Shown: one piece after another, positions 1 to 5,209 of the stretch
Layout: each line of letters opens with the position of its first letter
How positions within the stretch are numbered: the stretch's first letter is position 1
Source of the DNA: a bacterium
GTDB taxonomy: Bacteria; Desulfobacterota_D; UBA1144
Direction: 5' to 3'
Length of the DNA: 5,209 bases
Assembly: GCA_002701605.2 (NCBI GenBank)
Contig: NZWF02000023.1
Coordinates: 1 to 5,209, forward strand
Notes under the pieces: model-generated
Told to the model about the DNA's origin: nothing
The model's database searches: none
The model's input: only the letters and a program-made list of their open reading frames with translations
Translations under genes and position numbers: made by a program

Positions 1-701
1 GTGTCTGTTAATGGGTATCCAAATACTGCAGTATAAGTTTGCTGAATAGTATTTGCATCAGTTCCATCGTTACCATAGTTCATTGCAAGGAATAAGCTTC
101 CTTCACCCATAGTAAGACCTGCAGCAGCTTCAATAATTTTCTGCTGATCAGAACCTTCATCATAGATTACATCTGAACCATTACTTACTCCAAGATAAAA
201 CTCATCAACAAATGAGACAGGAGATGGCATCATTGCTCTAACACCTGTATTTTGGAAATTGATTGAGTATCCAAAAAGGAAACTTCTTGTAATGTTGGGA
301 TTGTCTCCAGGATTAATTACCTCGTTCCCTAGCATAGTATCCATGTGTCCAGCCATAACTGTGAATGGACCTACTGGAATTATTCCATATGCTTGGTGTA
401 AGAAGAATTCTTCGTCACTTGTACCTAAATCACCAGCCATTGCTCCAAATAGGGCATCAATAACAAAATAATCGTTAGAAACACCTAATTGTGCACTTGG
501 TGTAAATGTTGACTCATCATCGCTAAATGTATAAAAATTATTAGCATTATCGCCACCATTATCACCGAAGTTTGCTGTACCTTCAGTTACAACGTAACCA
601 GAAAAAGTTAGTGGAATAGTCTCACCAGCTTCTTTTGAGAATGCATTATGACTTGAAAAAACAAGTAAAAATGCAAACATAATTGATAGTAAATTACGCA
701 T
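1..701 (-). CDS. Outer-membrane beta-barrel porin, OmpL-like porin-2 family (partial, N-terminal part)
   Basis: This is an outer-membrane protein that probably forms a diffusion channel for small solutes. It reads from ATG at 701 down to the left edge, 233 codons with no stop, so the C-terminal barrel strands are missing. Residues 1-22 are a Sec signal peptide: MRN, a hydrophobic core LLSIMFAFLLVF, then an AFS/KEAG junction as the likely signal peptidase I site. The mature part alternates short amphipathic strands with Gly/Asn/Asp-rich turns. The best family clue is residues 118-156, AGHMDTMLGNEVINPGDNPN followed by a TRSFLFGYSI.F..TGVR pattern, which matches the conserved core of putative beta-barrel porin-2 (BBP2, OmpL-like) proteins as I know them. 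The start is fixed by the signal peptide and by a strong AAGGGAGG site 8 nt upstream. Solute specificity cannot be read from sequence. Family call is fairly sure; function beyond porin is inference. Confidence 0.85.
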   Translation of the reverse strand, partial: MRNLLSIMFAFLLVFSSHNAFSKEAGETIPLTFSGYVVTEGTANFGDNGGDNANNFYTFSDDESTFTPSAQLGVSNDYFVIDALFGAMAGDLGTSDEEFFLHQAYGIIPVGPFTVMAGHMDTMLGNEVINPGDNPNITRSFLFGYSINFQNTGVRAMMPSPVSFVDEFYLGVSNGSDVIYDEGSDQQKIIEAAAGLTMGEGSLFLAMNYGNDGTDANTIQQTYTAVFGYPLTD

Positions 702-709
702 AAATCTAA

Positions 710-717
710 CCTCCCTT
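710..717 (-). promoter_or_regulatory. Strong ribosome binding site of the porin gene
   Basis: Reading the minus strand, AAGGGAGG lies 8 nt before the porin ATG at 701. It is an almost ideal Shine-Dalgarno sequence. It stands out because the MFS, miaB and glyQ starts in this window have no recognisable one, suggesting the porin is translated at a high rate. Confidence 0.8.
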
Positions 718-726
718 CGGTTATTT

Positions 727-754
727 ATTATATTTATGGCAAGTACTATACCAA
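727..754 (-). promoter_or_regulatory. Sigma-70-type promoter of the porin gene
   Basis: On the minus strand a TTGGTA -35 box (754-749) is followed by a 16-bp spacer and a perfect TATAAT -10 box (732-727). Transcription would begin near 720, giving a 5' leader of about 20 nt that just includes the AAGGGAGG ribosome binding site. The -35 is imperfect (TTGGTA against TTGACA) and abuts a set of phased direct repeats on its upstream side, as expected for an activator-dependent promoter. Predicted by eye only. Confidence 0.6.
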
Positions 755-757
755 TTT

Positions 758-796
758 TTAAGAAAATGTTAAGTAATTTGTTAAGAAACCATTAAG
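758..796 (-). promoter_or_regulatory. Four phased CTTAA direct repeats, candidate Pho-box / OmpR-family operator
   Basis: Reading the minus strand, CTTAA starts at 796, 785, 773 and 762, so the units are 11, 12 and 11 bp apart, close to one helical turn. The units read CTTAATG, CTTAACA, CTTAACA and CTTAAAA. The last lies just upstream of the porin -35 box. Tandem head-to-tail units of about 11 bp are the known binding format of PhoB/PhoP/SphR response regulators: Bacillus PhoP uses TTAACA-like units, and cyanobacterial Pho boxes use CTTAACCT-like units. The match in unit and spacing is seen; binding by a Pho regulator is inference, and another OmpR-family regulator could be involved. Confidence 0.5.
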
Positions 797-820
797 TTAT
801 TTTGAAAAAAAGAAAAAAAG
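797..820 (-). terminator. T-rich tract after the MFS gene, possible weak terminator
   Basis: Directly after the MFS stop codon the minus strand has two runs of seven T separated by a single C (819-805). Upstream, in the last codons, only a short TTCC/GGAA stem can be drawn and it sits about 15 nt before the T run, so this is not a textbook intrinsic terminator. The tract may reduce read-through from the MFS gene into the porin gene on the same strand, or may be compositional. Confidence 0.25.
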
Positions 821-2164
821 TTAGTCTAAATCCTTTCCCTTAGTTTCAGGAAGTGTTAAAAGAACTGCAAAAGCGAGTAAAGCAAAGATAGATGCGGTAA
901 TCAAAGCCCTACCATTTCCAATGATTTCCCCATTAAATAAAAAAGAAAATGAAGTTACAGCAATAAAAGCAAATAAGGGGGGAGCTATAGCAGATGCACC
1001 ACGACCAACATTATAACTAAACCCTTGAGCTGTGCCTCTTGCTCTAGTAGGGAAAATTTCAGCAAAAATTGCACCAAAGCCTGAATAAAAACCTGTAGCA
1101 AAAAAACCTAATAATGGTGCAACAGTAAGAACTAATGCATCCAATGATATAAATCCCAAAAATTGTTGAATTTGAACTATATTTCCAAAAATAGGAACAA
1201 GTAGAGCAACAATTATCAAATATGATCCAAATGTTATTTTTCGTCCAATTCTATCGCTTATCAATCCAAAAGATATGCACCCTAAAATAGCCCCTATGTT
1301 AAGCGGGATAGTAAAACCAAAACCTTTAACAATTCCGAGCCCAGCTCCACCTTCAGAAACAGGGCTTGCTAGATAATTAGGGACAAAATAACTAAGGCCC
1401 CAGTAAGAAATCATACAAAAACTAGTTAAGAGTGTTGCTTTAAACAACATAGGTCTAATTTGATCAGATTTGAAGATTTCTAAAAATGTAAATTCCTGAC
1501 TAGTCTTTGTTCTCTCCTCAGAAGATTTTTTCCAAATTTCAGGTTCTTCGCAAACTCTTCTGATATAAAAAACTAAAAATGCTGGAATAACTCCAAGGAA
1601 AAACAAAACTCTCCAACTTTCAACTGGGAAATCAGTATTAACAAAAGGTAGCATATTTAGATTGAAGTCGGTTATTGGTAGAACAAAAGTTGCAAGGATT
1701 GCAGCGAAAATGAAACCAAAACCCCAACCACTTTGAACCATACCTACCACTTTACCTCTATGTTTCTTAGGCCAACTTTCAGCAACTAGTATTTCACCAG
1801 ATGCCCATTCTCCACCCATTCCTAACCCTAATAAAAATCTACAAACAACAAAAAACCAAATATCTGGTGCAAATGCTGACAACATTGTAAATAAGGAATA
1901 TATCAATATTGAGTAGGTTAATGCTTTAACTCTTCCTACATAATCAGATATTATCCCAAAAACTATTCCACCTAATGCGGAAGATGCGAGAGTTATGCTA
2001 AAGAGAAGAGCAGCTTGTGTTCCAGATATATCAAAAGTTTGGGCGATAAACTTAAATGCAAAAACATATAAAAGTAAATCCATAGCATCTAAAGTCCAAC
2101 CAAAGAAAGCTGCAATGAATGTTTTCCATTGCTTTGAATTTATATCACTAGTCCATCCAAGCAT
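821..2164 (-). CDS. Major facilitator superfamily transporter, sugar/organic-acid symporter type
   Basis: A complete 447-residue inner-membrane secondary transporter, the usual size for a 12-helix MFS carrier, probably a proton-coupled symporter. The N-terminal half has TM1 around 15-38 with acidic residues D26 and D29, the loop 2-3 motif A SDYVGRVKA (73-81), and a helix-4 motif RFLLGLGMGGEW (109-120) followed by E124 and E129. The central cytoplasmic loop (about 201-235) is charged. The second half repeats motif A as SDRIGRKITF (303-312), has PTRARGTAQGFSYNVGR (372-388), and ends with LPETKGKDLD, the PETKG tail common in sugar and organic-acid carriers. The pattern resembles the sialate/lactate (SHS) and aromatic-acid symporter groups, but the substrate cannot be named. 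ATG 2164 is the only sensible start before TM1; no Shine-Dalgarno is visible and a promoter lies immediately upstream. It is divergent from miaB and upstream of the porin gene on the same strand. Confidence 0.9.
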   Translation of the reverse strand: MLGWTSDINSKQWKTFIAAFFGWTLDAMDLLLYVFAFKFIAQTFDISGTQAALLFSITLASSALGGIVFGIISDYVGRVKALTYSILIYSLFTMLSAFAPDIWFFVVCRFLLGLGMGGEWASGEILVAESWPKKHRGKVVGMVQSGWGFGFIFAAILATFVLPITDFNLNMLPFVNTDFPVESWRVLFFLGVIPAFLVFYIRRVCEEPEIWKKSSEERTKTSQEFTFLEIFKSDQIRPMLFKATLLTSFCMISYWGLSYFVPNYLASPVSEGGAGLGIVKGFGFTIPLNIGAILGCISFGLISDRIGRKITFGSYLIIVALLVPIFGNIVQIQQFLGFISLDALVLTVAPLLGFFATGFYSGFGAIFAEIFPTRARGTAQGFSYNVGRGASAIAPPLFAFIAVTSFSFLFNGEIIGNGRALITASIFALLAFAVLLTLPETKGKDLD

Positions 2165-2170
2165 TTAAAG

Positions 2171-2199
2171 ATGTTACTAAATATAGCAATAATAGTCAA
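2171..2199 (-). promoter_or_regulatory. Promoter of the MFS transporter gene
   Basis: On the minus strand, TTGACT (2199-2194) and TAACAT (2176-2171) are separated by exactly 17 bp. The expected start point, about 7 nt beyond the -10, coincides with the A of the ATG at 2164, so the mRNA may be leaderless. An overlapping TGCTATATT (2188-2180) could act as an extended -10 giving a leader of about 9 nt instead. Either way the leader is too short for a normal ribosome binding site. Confidence 0.5.
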
Positions 2200-2212
2200 T
2201 TTAGAATAATTA

Positions 2213-2240
2213 TTGAATAAACTTCAAACATTGTTAAAAT
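2213..2240 (+). promoter_or_regulatory. Promoter of the miaB-trmFO-glyQ operon
   Basis: TTGAAT (2213-2218), a 16-bp spacer and TAAAAT (2235-2240) form a plausible sigma-70 promoter. Its -10 ends only 7 nt before the miaB ATG at 2248, so transcription would begin at or next to the start codon. The region is very AT-rich, so by-eye calls of this kind carry a real false-positive risk. Confidence 0.4.
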
Positions 2241-2247
2241 TTGAAAA

Positions 2248-3552
2248 ATGAAAAAAGAGAATATCTTTGTTGAAACTTATGGATGTCAGATGAATGAATA
2301 TGATTCCGATCGTATTATTAACTCATTAGGTGCAAATCCTGTATCAGATGCTAAATCTGCTGATATTATAATAGTTAACACATGTGCAATTAGAGAAAAA
2401 GCGGACCACAAAGCTATCAGTGCAACTGGAAAATATCAAAAGCTAAAAAAAGAAAATCCTAATCTGATAATTGGAATGTCTGGCTGTGTAGCTCAATTGT
2501 ATGGGAAGAAATTACTTAAAGATATTCCATATCTTGATTTTGTCTTAGGTCCTAGAGGAATTCCCAAATTACCAGAAATAATAAAAGGAATTAAAGATGG
2601 GACAAGCCATAGAACAATTGAAACTTCAATGGATGTTCAAGATGTTTTTGATGTAAACCCCTACCATCAAGAGGGTAAAATTTCTGGGTTTGTTTCAATT
2701 CAACAAGGTTGTAATAAAAGATGTGCATATTGCATAGTTCCTACAACTCGAGGAAATGAAATTAATAGGCCTATGAAAGATATTCTAGAAGAATCAAGAA
2801 TTTTAATATCTAAAGGTGCAAAAGAAATTACTTACATTGGTCAAACTGTAAATTCTTGGAAATATGAAAAGCTTAAATTTTACGACCTGCTAAATCACCT
2901 TCAAGAACTGGAAGGCTTAGAGAGAATAAGATTTACAACATCTTTCCCCAGGGATATTACATCTAAGATGATCTCGTCAATGAAAAATAATAATAAAGTC
3001 TGTAGGCAACTACATTTACCAGTACAATCAGGTTCAAATGATGTGCTAAAAGAAATGAATAGAACTTACTCAATTGAGTGGTATAGGGATTCAATTTTGA
3101 AGTTAAAAGAAGCAATGCCAGACTTGGCTCTATCCACTGATATAATAATTGGTTTTGGTAATGAATCAGATAACGATTTTGAACAAACCATGAATCTGAT
3201 AAATGATATAAAGTTTGATACTGTTTATTCTTTTAAGTATTCAGTTAGGCCTGGTACACCAGGAGAAAAAATGAAATTTCATGTGCCAGATAAAGTTGCA
3301 TCTGAAAGACTTCAAATACTTCAATCTCGACAAAGGGAAATAACACTTCAAAGTAATGTAGAAAAAGTTGGCAAAATATTTAATGTACTTATTGAGGGAA
3401 GAAGCAAGCAAAATCCTGATGATTTATTTGGGAGAACAACTCATAATAAAGTTGTAAACATAAAAGATATTGATGCAAAAAATATTGGTAAAATACTTAA
3501 AATAAAAATTATTGATGCTATGCAAAACTCTCTTGTAGGAGAGCTAAACTGA
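2248..3552 (+). CDS. miaB: tRNA-2-methylthio-N6-dimethylallyladenosine synthase MiaB
   Basis: A radical-SAM methylthiotransferase that adds a methylthio group to i6A at position 37, next to the anticodon, giving ms2i6A. It is 434 residues, normal length for MiaB. The N-terminal UPF0004 domain carries the auxiliary 4Fe-4S cysteines C13 (TYGCQMN), C46 (NTCAIREKA) and C80 (SGCVAQ). The radical-SAM cluster is CNKRCAYC with C155, C159 and C162, followed by VPTTRGNE. Further hallmarks are GQTVNSW (198-204) and HLPVQSGSNDVLKEMNR (256-272), and the C-terminal TRAM RNA-binding domain spans about 370-433. TYGCQMN near the N-terminus and the NTC-IREKA wording favour MiaB over RimO or MtaB. The usual GFPGET segment reads GFGNES (302-307), a mild departure. 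ATG 2248 fits the family start (MKK..FVETYGCQMN), although no Shine-Dalgarno is visible. Its TGA overlaps the proposed trmFO start codon, indicating a coupled operon. Confidence 0.97.
   Translation: MKKENIFVETYGCQMNEYDSDRIINSLGANPVSDAKSADIIIVNTCAIREKADHKAISATGKYQKLKKENPNLIIGMSGCVAQLYGKKLLKDIPYLDFVLGPRGIPKLPEIIKGIKDGTSHRTIETSMDVQDVFDVNPYHQEGKISGFVSIQQGCNKRCAYCIVPTTRGNEINRPMKDILEESRILISKGAKEITYIGQTVNSWKYEKLKFYDLLNHLQELEGLERIRFTTSFPRDITSKMISSMKNNNKVCRQLHLPVQSGSNDVLKEMNRTYSIEWYRDSILKLKEAMPDLALSTDIIIGFGNESDNDFEQTMNLINDIKFDTVYSFKYSVRPGTPGEKMKFHVPDKVASERLQILQSRQREITLQSNVEKVGKIFNVLIEGRSKQNPDDLFGRTTHNKVVNIKDIDAKNIGKILKIKIIDAMQNSLVGELN
3537..3541 (+). promoter_or_regulatory. Ribosome binding site that places the trmFO start at CTG 3549
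   Basis: AGGAG lies inside the last codons of miaB, 7 nt before CTG at 3549-3551. The spacing is ideal. There is no ATG, GTG or TTG in the trmFO frame between the in-frame stop at 3513-3515 and the FAD-binding motif, so this site is the main evidence for CTG initiation. Confidence 0.75.
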
Positions 3553-4868
3553 AATCAAAAAACTTCAATGGTGTTACAGTAATTGGTGGGGGATTAGCAG
3601 GCTGTGAAGCTGCATTCCAATTAAGTCTTCAAAAAATTCCGGTTCAACTCATAGAGATGAAACCTAAAAAATTTACACCTGCACATAAATCATCAAATTT
3701 GGCTGAATTAGTTTGTAGCAATTCTTTAAAATCAGATTCAATTGATAAAGCTGCAGGGATACTTAAGAGCGAAATGATAAAACTTAAATCATTAGTTTTA
3801 GAAGCAGCATACAAAAATAAAGTTTCTGCAGGCGGTGCATTAGCAGTTGATAGAGAAAAATTTTCTCAATATATTACAAATAAGATTTATAATAATGATT
3901 ATATTGAAGTTATTAACGAAGAAGCTACTGAAATTAATTTTAAGAATACAAATCCTATTATAATTGCAACTGGTCCAATGACATCAAATTCTTTAGCAGA
4001 AGAAATTGAAAATTTCATAGGTATGAAATCATTAGCTTTCTATGATTCTATATCTCCAATAGTTCTCTATGACTCTTTAGATAGAAGCCAATTTTTTCGG
4101 GCTTCAAGATATGAGGATGGAGTAGGAGATTATATAAATTGTCCATTAACTAAGGTTGAATATGTTAATTTCATTGAATCTTTAAATTCAGCAGAAAAAA
4201 TAGATTTTCATAAATTTGAAAACCCAAATTATTTCGAAGGCTGTCTCCCAATTGAAGAAATGGCTTCAAGAGGTTTAGACACTTTAAGGTTTGGTCCAAT
4301 GAAACCTGTTGGTTTAACCGATCCAAAAACAGCTAGAAGGCCTTATGCAGTTTTACAGCTAAGAAAAGAAAATGAAGCGGAGACAATGTGGAATCTAGTA
4401 GGGTTTCAAACAAAAATGAAGATTGGAGATCAAAAGAAGGTTTTTAGTATCATACCTGCTTTAAAGAATGCTGAATTTTTAAGATTTGGAAGTATTCACA
4501 GAAACACATATATAAATTCACCAGGGAAAATAAAAAACACTCTACAGTCTGAAAGCAATAAAATGGTTTTTTTTGCGGGTCAAATCACAGGAGTAGAGGG
4601 ATATACAGAGTCTGCAGCAATGGGAATAGTTGCAGGAATCAATGCAGGGAGAGCTTTTAATAAAAAAACCCCCTACTCTTTTACAAAATTCTCAGCTTTG
4701 GGAATTCTTTTGGATTATATTTCCAATGCTAATTCTAAGGAATTACAGCCAATGAATATAAATTTAGGTTTATTTGGAATAGAAAAGCCAAAAAAGAATA
4801 TTCAAATAATTCAAAACAATTCAAAAAAAGCTATTGATGATTTTATAAATAGCGAAAAATATGTTTAA
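3549..4868 (+). CDS. trmFO: Methylenetetrahydrofolate--tRNA-(uracil-54-C5)-methyltransferase TrmFO
   Basis: A folate- and FAD-dependent enzyme that makes 5-methyluridine at position 54 in the T-loop of tRNAs, using methylenetetrahydrofolate as carbon donor. The frame is open from 3516. I start it at CTG 3549, giving 439 residues, the family's usual size. The first ATG (3657) would remove 36 residues that hold the dinucleotide-binding motif VTVIGGGLAGCEAA (GGGLAG at 13-18) and the acidic E36 ending the second strand. Later hallmarks are TPAH, ELVCSNSLKS with C56, SAGGALAVDRE, IIATGP, FEGCLPIEEMA with C232, RFGPMKPVGL, VGFQT, HRNTYINSP, FFAGQITGVEGYTESAA and a QPMN.N.GLF end. C56 and C232 match the two cysteines (53 and 226 in Bacillus subtilis) implicated in catalysis. 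CTG overlaps the miaB TGA as CTGA, suggesting translational coupling. Function is secure; the CTG start is well supported but unverified. Confidence 0.96.
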   Translation: MKSKNFNGVTVIGGGLAGCEAAFQLSLQKIPVQLIEMKPKKFTPAHKSSNLAELVCSNSLKSDSIDKAAGILKSEMIKLKSLVLEAAYKNKVSAGGALAVDREKFSQYITNKIYNNDYIEVINEEATEINFKNTNPIIIATGPMTSNSLAEEIENFIGMKSLAFYDSISPIVLYDSLDRSQFFRASRYEDGVGDYINCPLTKVEYVNFIESLNSAEKIDFHKFENPNYFEGCLPIEEMASRGLDTLRFGPMKPVGLTDPKTARRPYAVLQLRKENEAETMWNLVGFQTKMKIGDQKKVFSIIPALKNAEFLRFGSIHRNTYINSPGKIKNTLQSESNKMVFFAGQITGVEGYTESAAMGIVAGINAGRAFNKKTPYSFTKFSALGILLDYISNANSKELQPMNINLGLFGIEKPKKNIQIIQNNSKKAIDDFINSEKYV

Positions 4869-4886
4869 TGTTATTATTTACCTTTA

Positions 4887-5209
4887 ATGAATTTTCAAAA
4901 TATTATCCTCAAGCTTCAAGAATTTTGGGCAAACAATGGATGTGTAATACTCCAGCCATACGATTTGGAGAAAGGTGCGGGGACTTTTCATCCTGGAACT
5001 TTTTTAAGATGCCTTGGTAATACACCGTGGTCTACTGCATATGTTGAGCCTTGTAGACGACCAACCGATGGTAGGTATGGAGAAAATCCGAATAGACTTC
5101 AACATTACTATCAATTTCAAGTAATAATAAAACCTTCAGTAGATAATATCCAAGAGCTTTACCTCGAGAGTTTGGAATTCTTAGGAATTAATACAAAAAA
5201 ACATGACAT
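4887..5209 (+). CDS. glyQ: Glycyl-tRNA synthetase alpha subunit (partial, N-terminal part)
   Basis: The alpha subunit of the bacterial alpha2beta2 class II glycyl-tRNA synthetase, which carries the core for glycyl-adenylate formation and charging of tRNA-Gly. The window holds the first 107 codons of about 290-300. Nearly every residue follows the family: [19 protein letters not shown] (18-36), then [20 protein letters not shown] (51-70) and [14 protein letters not shown] (71-84), with [15 protein letters not shown] near the edge. The [17 protein letters not shown] wording is close to alphaproteobacterial GlyQ. ATG 4887 is the only start in frame after the trmFO stop; the gap is 18 nt and has no Shine-Dalgarno, so translation may depend on coupling with trmFO. 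The beta subunit gene glyS would be expected just past the right edge, unless the gene is an alpha-beta fusion. Confidence 0.97.
   Translation, partial: MNFQNIILKLQEFWANNGCVILQPYDLEKGAGTFHPGTFLRCLGNTPWSTAYVEPCRRPTDGRYGENPNRLQHYYQFQVIIKPSVDNIQELYLESLEFLGINTKKHD

Noticed and set aside
259..471. A 70-codon plus-strand open frame starting at ATG 259
   Set aside because: It lies wholly antisense inside the porin gene, whose minus-strand reading has a signal peptide and family motifs. The plus-strand product has no recognisable features and there is no ribosome binding site.
821..829. TTAGTCTAA inverted repeat at the MFS stop codon
   Set aside because: The 4-bp arms have a 1-nt centre and cannot fold into a hairpin, so it was not counted as a terminator stem.
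2205..2214. Perfect 10-bp palindrome AATAATTATT between the divergent promoters
   Set aside because: It contains only A and T in a very AT-rich spacer, so chance is a sufficient explanation. No second copy or longer symmetry supports an operator.
3657..4868. trmFO starting at the first ATG (403 residues)
   Set aside because: This start removes the GGGLAG FAD-binding motif and the second strand acid, has no suitable upstream context, and makes the protein shorter than the family. The CTG at 3549 fits better.
4868..5020. Small 50-codon frame starting at the ATG that overlaps the trmFO stop
   Set aside because: It has no ribosome binding site and no recognisable product, and mostly overlaps glyQ in another frame. 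Kept only as a possible influence on glyQ initiation.

Overview
The window is AT-rich (about one-third GC by eye) and reads like a compact, streamlined Gram-negative bacterium, probably free-living and aquatic or marine. The outer-membrane porin shows it is Gram-negative. The two-subunit type of glycyl-tRNA synthetase, the folate-dependent tRNA methylase TrmFO and the short intergenic gaps fit this picture. The lineage is not resolved: the GlyQ start reads like alphaproteobacterial GlyQ, while MiaB has wording seen more often outside the Proteobacteria.

Layout: (1) 1-701, minus strand: the N-terminal 233 codons of a secreted beta-barrel porin of the OmpL-like porin-2 type, cut by the left edge. 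(2) 702-820: its control region, with a strong Shine-Dalgarno site, a near-consensus sigma-70 promoter and, directly upstream of the -35, four CTTAA direct repeats spaced 11, 12 and 11 bp that look like a Pho-box or other OmpR/PhoB-family operator. (3) 821-2164, minus strand: a complete 12-helix major facilitator transporter. (4) 2165-2247: a short divergent intergenic region whose two predicted promoters lie so close to the start codons that both transcripts may be leaderless. (5) 2248 to the right edge, plus strand: miaB, trmFO and glyQ (partial), a probable translation operon.

The plus-strand genes all act on tRNA: MiaB makes ms2i6A at position 37, TrmFO makes m5U at position 54 and GlyQ is the alpha subunit of glycyl-tRNA synthetase. 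The minus-strand genes are both membrane transport functions, an inner-membrane symporter-type carrier followed by an outer-membrane pore with its own regulated promoter.

Two points change a naive annotation. The trmFO gene almost certainly starts at a CTG codon at 3549, 36 codons upstream of the first ATG (3657), because the FAD-binding motif lies in that extension and an ideal ribosome binding site precedes the CTG. The porin promoter carries a helically phased four-unit repeat that suggests nutrient (possibly phosphate) control. I see no mobile element, CRISPR array, RNA gene or wholly new multi-gene system.
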